DNA from: Balneola sp.
GTDB lineage: Bacteria; Bacteroidota; Rhodothermia; Balneolales; Balneolaceae
Assembly (NCBI GenBank): GCA_002696035.1
Contig: NZQV01000026.1
Coordinates: forward strand, 248,001-312,000
DNA length: 64,000 nt
Reading direction: 5' to 3'
Shown in pieces: positions 36,592 through 44,551 of this stretch. A model generated the notes under the pieces. It saw only the letters and a program-made list of their open reading frames with translations. It did not search any database and was not told where the DNA came from. Position numbers and translations under genes: made by a program. Numbering within the stretch: position 1 is the stretch's first letter; each line of letters begins with the position of its first letter.

Positions 36592-37020
36592 TTACTCCAC
36601 CACGGAGCCTTTTGCCAGCCACCAGGGATAAACCTCGACCACCAAACGACCGGCCTTCACCATTGGGTCGTTTTCAGCATATTCTCGGGCTTCTTCAATA
36701 GTGGCGACATTGTATACCGAAAAACCACGGATATCGCTGTCACCGCCACTGGCTCCGTTTAGGTTGATGATGCCTTCTTCATACAAATTTCCCAAATAAG
36801 CCAAATGTTCTTGTTGCAGCTTCAAGGCTTCTTTTTCTGATTGACTACGTTCAGGCCCGCTTTTCAGGAATACGATGAAATACTGCTGCATGGTCATTTT
36901 TTCGCCGGCCCATTCGTATTCAAAAGTCTGAGGCTGAGCAGCGGAGTCGGCTTCCTGGGCAAGTGCGGGAACAGACATCAATGCAAAAAAAGAGCACAAC
37001 AGAAATACAGCAGGTTTCAT
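36592..37020 (-). CDS. Exported YciI-like domain protein
   Basis: 142 residues with a clear signal peptide (MKPAVFLLCSFFALMSVPALAQ). A YciI-type ferredoxin-like fold follows: YFIVFLKSGPERSQ, then LQQEHLAYLGNLYEEGIINL, and EEAREYAENDPMVKAGRL. The conserved His-Asp pair of the family is represented by H in QQEHLAYL and D in ENDPMVKAG. YciI proteins are usually cytoplasmic with uncertain enzymatic roles, so a periplasmic version is less usual. It is monocistronic. Confidence 0.75.
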   Translation of the reverse strand: MKPAVFLLCSFFALMSVPALAQEADSAAQPQTFEYEWAGEKMTMQQYFIVFLKSGPERSQSEKEALKLQQEHLAYLGNLYEEGIINLNGASGGDSDIRGFSVYNVATIEEAREYAENDPMVKAGRLVVEVYPWWLAKGSVVE

Positions 37021-37066
37021 AGGGTGAATAAAGTTTCGTGGACAAATATGTTGAGTGGCAAAGATA

Positions 37067-38158
37067 TCAATTAAACCGGATATAGGCTTCCGGATTTACG
37101 CGCTTCCCATCTTTCCAGATCTCGAAGTGTAAATGAACGCCAGTAGATGTTCCCGTATTTCCGGCTTTGCCGACTACATCGCCTTTTCGAATTCGATCTC
37201 CTTCCTTTACTTTTATACGACTCATATGAGCATAAACGCTTTCAAATCCACCGGCATGTTTAATGCGAACCATTTTTCCGTAGCCTCTGCCTTTTCCGGC
37301 TTTCACCACAATTCCTTTTTCGGCGGCATAAATATTATCCCGTAAACCAGCATCCAGGTCTACGCCCTGATGTACACTGTTCCAGCGGGGGCCATATGGT
37401 GATGTCACGAAAGTCTTATCCATCGGTTTCTTAAAATCCACATCCGACAAACGCATCAAGGGCGGGAGGTCCCGGTCTCGGTTTTTCTTGCGTGCGGGAC
37501 GATTCCAGGGAATGGAGATTGAAACGCCCACAGAAAATGAAATGGGATTCATATCAAATGAGCGAAAGGCTGGATTTTCGTTGAAGCTGCTTTGTGGAAC
37601 AATATCCTGGGGCAGAAAATTGGTTTGGGTCACTTCAAACTGAAGCCGTAAAAAGTTCAACAGATAATATTTGATTCCCCCGGTAAAAGAAGTTGTGAGT
37701 TTTGAGGCGGGTTCAACGGGTTCAACCCAAAAGAATTCGCCATTTCTGTCGGTGGCCTTAATACTGAAATCGTGGACAGATCCTACTTTTACCCCACCAT
37801 AAACGCCCCATTTGGGCCACTGAAGTCCGGCAATAGCACCCAAATTAAGCTGCCCGAAATTCACCGGGCCACCGATCAGCATTTCCTGTTCGTTATGCAG
37901 CAGATACTCCAGCTTTCCCCCTACATAAAATCGGTAGAACAGATACCGCTCCAGCTCAATTTCCAGCATACCCTTAGAAACCGCATTAATTTCACCCTGA
38001 TACAACTGATTGGGGACATAATTGAAACCCACACTTTGAATTCCATAACCTGCAGATAAACGCCAATCCTGGGAAGAAACTGTTGGCGATGAAAAAATGA
38101 ACAAGCTCACAAAAAAAGAAAACCCAATAAAAACCGTAGATGTTTTTGTACCCATCAA
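37067..38158 (-). CDS. Outer-membrane-barrel-like domain fused to a LytM (M23) peptidase
   Basis: 363 residues. After a signal peptide (cleaved near residue 29) come about 200 residues of repeated amphipathic strands (RLSAGYGIQSVGFNY, YRFYVGGKLEYLL, WGVYGGVKVGSV, ISFSVGVSISIPW) that look like an outer membrane barrel. A basic linker (RPARKKNRDRDLPP) leads to a complete M23 domain with HQGVDLDAG, YAHMS and HLHFE, so the zinc ligands are intact. It may cut peptidoglycan peptides or glycine bridges from an outer-membrane anchor. The combination is uncommon to my knowledge. Convergent or single-gene context. Confidence 0.78.
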   Translation of the reverse strand: MMGTKTSTVFIGFSFFVSLFIFSSPTVSSQDWRLSAGYGIQSVGFNYVPNQLYQGEINAVSKGMLEIELERYLFYRFYVGGKLEYLLHNEQEMLIGGPVNFGQLNLGAIAGLQWPKWGVYGGVKVGSVHDFSIKATDRNGEFFWVEPVEPASKLTTSFTGGIKYYLLNFLRLQFEVTQTNFLPQDIVPQSSFNENPAFRSFDMNPISFSVGVSISIPWNRPARKKNRDRDLPPLMRLSDVDFKKPMDKTFVTSPYGPRWNSVHQGVDLDAGLRDNIYAAEKGIVVKAGKGRGYGKMVRIKHAGGFESVYAHMSRIKVKEGDRIRKGDVVGKAGNTGTSTGVHLHFEIWKDGKRVNPEAYIRFN

Positions 38159-38209
38159 GCCGGAAGTGAAGTTGCAAAATTAATTTTGCCAAACATGTCC
38201 ATAAAACGG

Positions 38210-40393
38210 CTAATCTGCAACTATTTTGTTGTTTTGGGTGAAGTTGATCCAGTCTTTTTGCTCATTCAGCCGTTCCAGATATCGATTCCGGAGGTCTAAG
38301 CTGGACACCGATGTAAGCCATTTTTTTGCGCAATCTATATTCCCTGACCAGGCTAATTCATGAATGGCTGCTTCATAGACATCAAACCAATCGGGGTGAA
38401 AAGAATGGTTGGCTAAAAGCAGAGCGTATTGATGAATGCGTTCAGAATTTTGCTCCTGAAGGGCTTTATTAAGCGAAAGCATTTTATTGGGGAGATTCAG
38501 GTTTTCAAGAGAAAGGCTGTCGGGAAAAACATTCTGAAAGCGCCGTTCTACATGGTAATTCCACTGAATGCTATCTTCCCGGAGCTCCAGTGTGTAATTG
38601 AAATTGCGGGCATCAGAATGTTGAATATCTGGCGCGATGGTTTGCAAAAGCGAATCTGCTGAAGCAAAACCACGACTCAAAAACAGCGCATCGGCTTTGA
38701 GCACTTGCAAAGTCAGGAGCGTGTCGTTTGGAGTGATGGCATTGGTTGCCTCTTCATACTTTTGCTGATGAAGCTGAGTCCGTGCCCATTCGTCTTTCAC
38801 CAACCCATTTTTTGGGGTAATGTGATGGAGCTTGTCTAAAACCTGATGTGCCGATGTCGTATCCCGATCTGCAAGATGAAAGCGATAATCATCCCAAAGT
38901 TGAAGCTCTTGTGTAATAGAATGCGGACATTCCTTCTGAAAAAGAGAGCGCTGCGCAAAAATGAATTCCGAAACCTGCTGGTCTACAGAATCAAGTTCCG
39001 TTTGTACTAATGCCTGATGCCAGCCTGAAATCAATTCCTCAAATGAAGTGCGATAGGCCGATTCAAAATCAGCTCCTGCGTATATTTTTTTCAAGGGTTG
39101 AACCGGGAATTCATTCAGTAAATATTCCACAAAAGAACCGGCGGTGGTATAGCTGATGGCCCCGGCACTCCCATAAAATCCCCAAAAAGAAAGGCTGGAT
39201 CTCATTTCCTCTGCCGAAGGAAAAGGCTTTTCCGCGGCCACAATTTGGTGGAGTGTTGATCGAGGTGAGGCATCTTTGGCAATTCCTTCTGCCAGACCTT
39301 CTATCAATCCAATGCTCCAGCTGCCGTTGAATAGATTATTCCCAAATTGCTTGGAGATCACGTGGACGAGTTCATGTTTAAGGACTCTATCCAGTTGCTG
39401 TTTGGCAATGTGAAGCTGATCTTGCTCCAGCCAAATGGGAACATAGCTGGTGAATTTGGCTCCGGTGATCTTCTTTTTTTGCCAGGCGTGAGCATATAAA
39501 TAAGATTCGATCTTTCGCCCTTCCGGCCATTCGATCTCCAGAATTTCAGTGATCTGTTGAAAGTGAAATTCGTGTCGGGCCGACCAATATTCGATCTCGT
39601 CTTCCGAATAGAATTCATCATCATAAAAAAGCTCAAAATGTTCGGTTTGATGATCTCCGACAAGCTGTGCCTGAATGGTTTCAGTGGGACTTATAATGCC
39701 GGCCTCATCCAAATTCAGGTAGCTGAACATTAGGGAGACGAGTGCAAGTGCGGTAATCAGCTTGGTTTGCAGGTTTTGGCTCCAGTTGGGAATGATCCAC
39801 AGCAAGATAATCCATAGAAAAGTGAGCCAGCGGAAGTAGAAAAAGGAACCCGTTAGTGAAACCGATTCATCATAGATCGGCCCCGGCCAAAGTCCCCATA
39901 CGTGATTATAGAAATATACTTGTGGAAAGGAGAAAAATTCCAGGACCCAAATTCCAAACGCACAAAAAAGAAGAATTAAGATGGTTATGAGCTTTGGAGC
40001 TGGAAGTTTGAACTCGCGTATCAATCGACCAATGGCCGTTCCGAAAAAAGCACTTGGAAAGGGAATGAAGATCCAGAAGCCAACGCCATCCAAAGTCAGA
40101 CATCCGGAGATCAAAGCAAGAATAAAAAGTGGAATGGCTGCGAGATAGATCCGCCCAAGAATTCGCAGGGTCTCAAAGAAATCATTCTTGAATGAAGATG
40201 CTGACCGAATGCCTGCCCAAAAACATCCAATGGTTCCCGCCAGTATGGCCGACTCAAAATGAAGATCACGCAAAAGGGGAACTGGCAGTAACGCCAAACC
40301 GAACAGAACCGGGAGAATATAGTTGAGTTTCTTTTTCAAGAGCTGTGATTGAATGATGACTAAGTTAATGAGAAGTTGGTATAAAATTACCAC
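38210..40393 (-). CDS. Polytopic membrane protein with periplasmic gluzincin (peptidase MA-like) domain
   Basis: 727 residues. Residues 20-245 hold about seven hydrophobic segments. After LDEAG a long soluble domain carries KHELVHVISKQFG (HExxH near residue 338) and, about 30 residues on, GLIEGLAEGIA, which can supply the third ligand Glu. That is the gluzincin pattern of peptidase MA-type proteins. The tail is helical and TPR-like. The start is a GTG at 40393; a TTG at 40339 (before KKKLNYILP) is an equally plausible alternative. It may be a membrane-tethered protease of unknown substrate. Confidence 0.65.
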   Translation of the reverse strand: MVILYQLLINLVIIQSQLLKKKLNYILPVLFGLALLPVPLLRDLHFESAILAGTIGCFWAGIRSASSFKNDFFETLRILGRIYLAAIPLFILALISGCLTLDGVGFWIFIPFPSAFFGTAIGRLIREFKLPAPKLITILILLFCAFGIWVLEFFSFPQVYFYNHVWGLWPGPIYDESVSLTGSFFYFRWLTFLWIILLWIIPNWSQNLQTKLITALALVSLMFSYLNLDEAGIISPTETIQAQLVGDHQTEHFELFYDDEFYSEDEIEYWSARHEFHFQQITEILEIEWPEGRKIESYLYAHAWQKKKITGAKFTSYVPIWLEQDQLHIAKQQLDRVLKHELVHVISKQFGNNLFNGSWSIGLIEGLAEGIAKDASPRSTLHQIVAAEKPFPSAEEMRSSLSFWGFYGSAGAISYTTAGSFVEYLLNEFPVQPLKKIYAGADFESAYRTSFEELISGWHQALVQTELDSVDQQVSEFIFAQRSLFQKECPHSITQELQLWDDYRFHLADRDTTSAHQVLDKLHHITPKNGLVKDEWARTQLHQQKYEEATNAITPNDTLLTLQVLKADALFLSRGFASADSLLQTIAPDIQHSDARNFNYTLELREDSIQWNYHVERRFQNVFPDSLSLENLNLPNKMLSLNKALQEQNSERIHQYALLLANHSFHPDWFDVYEAAIHELAWSGNIDCAKKWLTSVSSLDLRNRYLERLNEQKDWINFTQNNKIVAD

Positions 40394-40448
40394 TTCATAT
40401 CGGTCTTCTGGAATCTATTTTGACGCATCAGAATGGAGAACGGGAAAG

Positions 40449-41675
40449 TTAATTCAGCCAGTCAATGTTGTAACGAATGATCATCCCCGATTCCCGCACA
40501 CCGGTGGATTGAATCTGATACAAGTAATCATTCTTGATGATCAGGTCTTTTGGGTGCCATGCAGCTCGCTGTCTTTTTTGCCCTTTTAGATTAAACGTAG
40601 CAACAGGCTCAAAGTCATCATCAACTACATACCATGTAAACAGAGAGTCGCTTTCGGTGATGGTTGAGATCCAAAGACGATTTTCAGCATCGGTATGAAT
40701 ACGGTGTACGGCCGGCCAGCTTGCAGGAATAGTTTCTTCTTTCAACGCCTCAATCCGTTTTTCATAATGAGCAATATCGTAGGCTTCTTCTTGGGTAAGC
40801 GTGATATTTTGGAATGGCATATATAAAGCCCGTTGATACTGTCCGGTTTCATCAAACTGTTTGATCAGAACTTCCTCGTTCCAGTTTGAATACAGCTTGT
40901 TTTCTTCAAAAATAGCCAATTGGGAAGAGCGTGTAAACGGAAGCGCAAAAGGCAAGGGGATAGTAAGATTACCTCCTTCTGTGATATTGAAAAAAGTGAA
41001 AGCCCTAATCCTCCAAAAGGGTTCGGAGGAAATATGTCCTTCTGAATTTATAAGAGCATAGTAAAGGGAGTCTTGTTTGGTTTGAACTTTAAAGGGAAGC
41101 GGGGTTACAAATTCCAGTATCAGGGAATCTTCATTGAGCACATACAACTGTTCCCCGGGTCGTTTTGTTCGAAGGATGGACCGATCTGAAATAGAATTCA
41201 TGTCGATAACGAAGGTTTCTATCAATGTAAGGTCATCAAGATTGAAAATATGTATATCGAATTTCTCCAACACATATAGGCGATTATTCCAGACCTGCAG
41301 GTCTTGGATCATTTCAAATTCTCCGGGACCTCGTCCATATCGCCCAAGCGTGGTCTCATAACTTCCATCTTTATTGAAGACCAAAATACCCGATTGCCCC
41401 ATCTCGCCTGCGGGCTCAATAAATAAGCGTCCTTGATCATCAACCGCCATACTTCCAACGCCCCAAAAGTAAATATCCTCGGTGGAGGAGAAGACTCTAT
41501 CCTGTTGAATGGATATCGTATTGGTGGGAAAGTTGTCGGGGTTAACTATGGAAACATGATCCATGTTTTGGATGTGTTTTGGGATGCGGTCTGGATCTAC
41601 GGATGGAGAGTTTTGTTCTTGCGTACAGCTAAAAATAAATACCCCGGCAAAAATTAAGATCGGAAGTGATTTCAT
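40449..41675 (-). CDS. Six-bladed beta-propeller lipoprotein
   Basis: About 408 residues from the ATG at 41675, where a lipoprotein signal begins (MKSLPILIFAGVFIFSC, lipidated Cys17). The frame opens earlier, at 41723, but that would bury the signal. The mature part is made of repeating blades with the typical patterns LFIEPAGEMGQSGILVFNKDG, RGPGEFEMIQDLQVWN and IHIFNLDDL. These match the '6-bladed beta-propeller' (NHL-like) proteins common in Bacteroidota. No ligand known. Confidence 0.75.
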   Translation of the reverse strand: MKSLPILIFAGVFIFSCTQEQNSPSVDPDRIPKHIQNMDHVSIVNPDNFPTNTISIQQDRVFSSTEDIYFWGVGSMAVDDQGRLFIEPAGEMGQSGILVFNKDGSYETTLGRYGRGPGEFEMIQDLQVWNNRLYVLEKFDIHIFNLDDLTLIETFVIDMNSISDRSILRTKRPGEQLYVLNEDSLILEFVTPLPFKVQTKQDSLYYALINSEGHISSEPFWRIRAFTFFNITEGGNLTIPLPFALPFTRSSQLAIFEENKLYSNWNEEVLIKQFDETGQYQRALYMPFQNITLTQEEAYDIAHYEKRIEALKEETIPASWPAVHRIHTDAENRLWISTITESDSLFTWYVVDDDFEPVATFNLKGQKRQRAAWHPKDLIIKNDYLYQIQSTGVRESGMIIRYNIDWLN

Positions 41676-41751
41676 GTCATATGGTGAATTTTGAACCCTT
41701 ACCTCAAAATATACTTTCTTCATCTTGAAGAAGTAGCATATCTATGTCATG

Positions 41752-42126
41752 CTAAAGCCCGGCCCAATACACCCAGCCGATCAAAGCAAATTGTAGCGGA
41801 AGTCTGGCGATCAATCCCCAGGTGAAAAGAGTGAGTCCATCTTTGCGATAGTACTTTCGGAGCATCTCGATGTTCGCAGGGAAAACGGCTAACAGAAGTA
41901 AGATCAACCCCCAGGCAGCGATTGCTTGAAAAGAAGGAATCATTATTCCAACTCCGCCGGCAATTTCAAAGAATCCGCTGATCAGAACCAAGGGTTTGTG
42001 CCAAGGCAGATAACCCGGCATGATCCTCATAAAGAATTGAGGCTTCAGGAAGTGAAGAACTCCAGCGAGAATGAAAAGCGAGCCTATCATGTAGCGATGG
42101 AATTCAGGATCTAAAAGTGTGTCCAT
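41752..42126 (-). CDS. DoxX family membrane protein
   Basis: About 124 residues from the ATG at 42126; the frame extends upstream into the palindromic spacer, which is not coding. Four hydrophobic helices, starting FHRYMIGSLFILAGVLHFLK, then ISGFFEIAGGVGIMIP and AAWGLILLLLAVFPANIEM. The AGVLHF and GGVG features fit DoxX / MauE-like proteins linked to redox metabolism. Function unknown. It is preceded by an inverted repeat and is probably transcribed with the proline dehydrogenase gene or alone. Confidence 0.75.
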   Translation of the reverse strand: MDTLLDPEFHRYMIGSLFILAGVLHFLKPQFFMRIMPGYLPWHKPLVLISGFFEIAGGVGIMIPSFQAIAAWGLILLLLAVFPANIEMLRKYYRKDGLTLFTWGLIARLPLQFALIGWVYWAGL

Positions 42127-42133
42127 AAAAAAT

Positions 42134-42217
42134 GTGTTACAGTGCGTTGGTGTTACGGTGTTAAAGAAGTGGTTATCTTTAACACCGTAACACAATAACA
42201 CGCTCGCACTATAACAC
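42134..42217. repeat. Large nested palindrome built from GTGTTA words
   Basis: Inner arms GTGTTACGGTGTTAAAGA (42150-42167) and its perfect inverse (42176-42193) form an 18-base stem with an 8-base loop. Outer arms GTGTTACAGTGCG (42134-42146) and CGCACTATAACAC (42205-42217) differ at one base. The whole could fold into one long hairpin of about 84 bases between the DoxX and proline dehydrogenase genes. Confidence 0.8.
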
Positions 42218-42220
42218 CAA

Positions 42221-43072
42221 CTAATTTTTAAACATCGTGCTCAGCACAAACCATATGTTTTCTTTTCGTTCTGCCAGTCGGCGGGTGAAATAGGGAAGCC
42301 AGTCTGACCCAAAAGGAACGTAAACCCGGGTTCGGTAGCCTTCTTCAGTGAGTTGCACCATGGTGTCTTCCCGTAAACCGTACAACATCTGAAATTCAAA
42401 CCGATCTTTGGGGATATCGTTTTTGGTAGTGTAGGTTTTCAGCCAGTCGATGAGCTCATCATCATGGGTTCCAAAGCGCGGGAAATCTGTTTTTTCGAGT
42501 AACACTTTGGCTTGTTCTTTGAAAGCTTCGCGAATGGCCGGCATATTCTGATGGGCAATTTTTGAAGGCTCATTATAAGCACCCTTCACCAATCGGATAT
42601 CGGCGCCCATGTCAGCCAGCTCGTTGATATCGTTCTTGCTTCGGTGCAACATAGATTGGATCACGGTGCCGATATGACTTCCATACCTCTGATGGGCTTC
42701 TTTGAAAATATCGAGCGTGATCTGGGTGTTGTCTGATCCTTCCATATCAATACGTACAAACTGATCGTGCTTTTGGGCTATATCCAGCAGGCGAAATAAA
42801 TTCTCCCGGCAAAAATCCTCGTCTATATCGAGGCCCATCATCGTCAATTTGATAGAAATGCTGCTTTCCAATTCGTGTTCGTTGATGCCATCCAGCAGAC
42901 GGATGTACGAGTCTACAGTATCAGAGGCGGTCTGTCGATCTTTCACATTTTCGCCAAGCAGATCGAGCGTGAGCTTCAGGTTTTTATTGTTTAACTCCTT
43001 GGCTTTGGGAATAGACTCGGTGAAAGATTCTCCGGCAACAAAGCGTTTCGCTAAAATGAAAGGTAATTTCAT
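42221..43072 (-). CDS. Proline dehydrogenase (monofunctional)
   Basis: 283 residues forming a PRODH barrel: LTLDLLGENVKDRQTA, ISIKLTMMGLDID, RIDMEGSDNTQITLDI, IRLVKGAYNEPSKIA, FGTHDDELIDW, FEFQMLYGLRED and the C-terminal YVPFGSDWLPYFTRRLAERKE that binds substrate and FAD. It oxidises proline to pyrroline-5-carboxylate and passes electrons to the respiratory chain. The P5C dehydrogenase needed for the next step is not fused and is not in this window. It ends four bases after the palindrome. Confidence 0.92.
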   Translation of the reverse strand: MKLPFILAKRFVAGESFTESIPKAKELNNKNLKLTLDLLGENVKDRQTASDTVDSYIRLLDGINEHELESSISIKLTMMGLDIDEDFCRENLFRLLDIAQKHDQFVRIDMEGSDNTQITLDIFKEAHQRYGSHIGTVIQSMLHRSKNDINELADMGADIRLVKGAYNEPSKIAHQNMPAIREAFKEQAKVLLEKTDFPRFGTHDDELIDWLKTYTTKNDIPKDRFEFQMLYGLREDTMVQLTEEGYRTRVYVPFGSDWLPYFTRRLAERKENIWFVLSTMFKN

Positions 43073-43198
43073 GGAACTCCATTGGTTTTAAGGCGCGCAA
43101 ATTTACTTAATAGTTTACAATAGCGCACCAGATAAAAAGTGCAACTACTTTTAAAAAGAAACGTGTAACGGAGTGAGTGAAAATCTAATGGAGAAAAT

Positions 43199-44143
43199 AT
43201 GAGTTCAATAAGAAAGTATTTGAAGAATTTATGTAAAACCGGTGCATTGGCTGCTGGCTTGGTTTTAGTGCTGGCAGGTTTGGGTTATGCACAGTCGGGC
43301 GAGGATGTGTACCGAACAGAAAACTTTTCGGTATCCGGAGCGGTAAGCCTTGAGGTGCAAACTTCCGGAGGCAGTATTCAGGTGATCGGTTCAAATCAGG
43401 ATGAAGTAACAGTAGAGATGTATGTGCGCCGAAGGGGAAATTATATAGAACCCGGGGAAGCAGATCTCAGCGATTATGATATCGAGATCACACAAAATGG
43501 AAATGTGGTAAAAGCCATTGTTGATCACAATTCGAGGGGATGGAACTGGAATGATAACTACTCCATCTCATTCATCGTTTATGCCCCGCAGGAAACCCGG
43601 ACCCGGTTGAAAACCTCAGGCGGAAGTTTGACAGCTAAAAACCTGACTGGAACACAGGAATTGAAAACCAGTGGCGGGAGTATCACAACCGAAGGGATTG
43701 AGGGTGAAATGGTTTTAAATACGTCGGGTGGAAGTATCAGCATGAAAGACATTCAGGGAGATGTGGACGCAAGAACAAGCGGCGGCACTATTCGCGCTGA
43801 TATGATGGTTGGAGATGTGGATGTAAGAACCTCGGGCGGAAGTATTCGTCTTTCTGGAATTGAGGGGAAAGTAGAGGCTCGAACAAGTGGCGGATCCATT
43901 AACGCGGAAGTACTTGCCCCATCTGAGCTCATTGAGCTGAGGACCAGCGGAGGAAGTATCACCATAACCGTTCCCCGCGAACTGGGTTATGACTTAGATT
44001 TGGATGGAAATCGCGTGTATGGAAGCCTGGAAAACTTCAGCGGCGAAATGGAAAAGGATGAGGTCAGGGGATCGCTGAATGGTGGTGGGGTTAAGATCAA
44101 AGCCAAAACCAGCGGCGGTTCCGTACGACTCGAATATCTTTAA
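43199..44143 (+). CDS. Exported DUF4097 family beta-strand repeat protein
   Basis: 314 residues with a signal peptide (LAAGLVLVLAGLGYAQ). The mature part is a beta-solenoid-like repeat in which TSGGS/T recurs nine times (LEVQTSGGSIQ, LKTSGGSLTA, ELKTSGGSITT, NTSGGSISM, ARTSGGTIRA, VRTSGGSIRL, ARTSGGSINA, LRTSGGSITI, AKTSGGSVRL), mostly 16-20 residues apart. This is the DUF4097/DUF4098 (putative adhesin-like) pattern, often tied to envelope stress operons, but no PspC or anti-sigma gene is adjacent. Role unknown. A strong terminator follows. Confidence 0.85.
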   Translation: MSSIRKYLKNLCKTGALAAGLVLVLAGLGYAQSGEDVYRTENFSVSGAVSLEVQTSGGSIQVIGSNQDEVTVEMYVRRRGNYIEPGEADLSDYDIEITQNGNVVKAIVDHNSRGWNWNDNYSISFIVYAPQETRTRLKTSGGSLTAKNLTGTQELKTSGGSITTEGIEGEMVLNTSGGSISMKDIQGDVDARTSGGTIRADMMVGDVDVRTSGGSIRLSGIEGKVEARTSGGSINAEVLAPSELIELRTSGGSITITVPRELGYDLDLDGNRVYGSLENFSGEMEKDEVRGSLNGGGVKIKAKTSGGSVRLEYL

Positions 44144-44171
44144 GTACAAATTATTTATTGGGGATAAGTAG

Positions 44172-44196
44172 GGCGGACAGTTTGTCCGCCTTTTTT
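44172..44196 (+). terminator. Rho-independent terminator of the DUF4097 gene
   Basis: Stem GGCGGACA (44172-44179) and TGTCCGCC (44183-44190), 3-base loop, then six Ts. Confidence 0.9.
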
Positions 44197-44214
44197 ATGG
44201 AATAGAGTTTTGAC

Positions 44215-44408
44215 TATCCTCCCTGTAAAATGAACAGGTTCACTTTCCGGTCCCTCCGGCGGGACAGAGGTTCTTTGCTTTGGTAAGATTTTAAAGAATC
44301 ATACAAAATGGTATTTCATGGGAAGAACCTATCTCTCTTTGGAGAGAGACCGATTTCAGCTTTGCTGTCCCGATCCCGATTTTTCGGGAGGGAAGTGAGA
44401 GGATTGTA
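44215..44408. repeat. Imperfect inverted pair of a non-coding element between DUF4097 and uvrA
   Basis: This 408-base gap has no convincing gene. The left half (about 44215-44280) reads TCACTTTCC...CGGGACAG...AGGTTCTT. The right half (about 44322-44408), read on the minus strand, gives TCACTTCCC...CGGGACAG...AGGTTCTT with the same order. Internal hairpins include GTCCC/GGGAC, TCCCGA-TTTT-TCGGGA and TCTCTCT/AGAGAGA. It resembles two diverged inverted copies of a mobile non-coding repeat. Confidence 0.5.
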
Positions 44409-44551
44409 GCCAAAGCTCAATATGCATTTCTCAAAAAGTAACAGACCAAGGGATAGCTTCTGCCGAAATTTTTGTTGTGGCTGAATGTCGGTTTACCGGC
44501 GCTAAATTCTTATATTCAAGGTTCGTAAAAAAATCAGGACTGAATTTAATT

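Noticed and set aside
43185-43965. Minus-strand frames opposite the DUF4097 gene
   Set aside because: They reflect the repeated TSGG codons of the plus-strand gene and have no protein features.
43340-44130. CRISPR-like or tandem DNA repeat
   Set aside because: The periodicity is in the protein (TSGG repeats); codons vary and no spacers exist.
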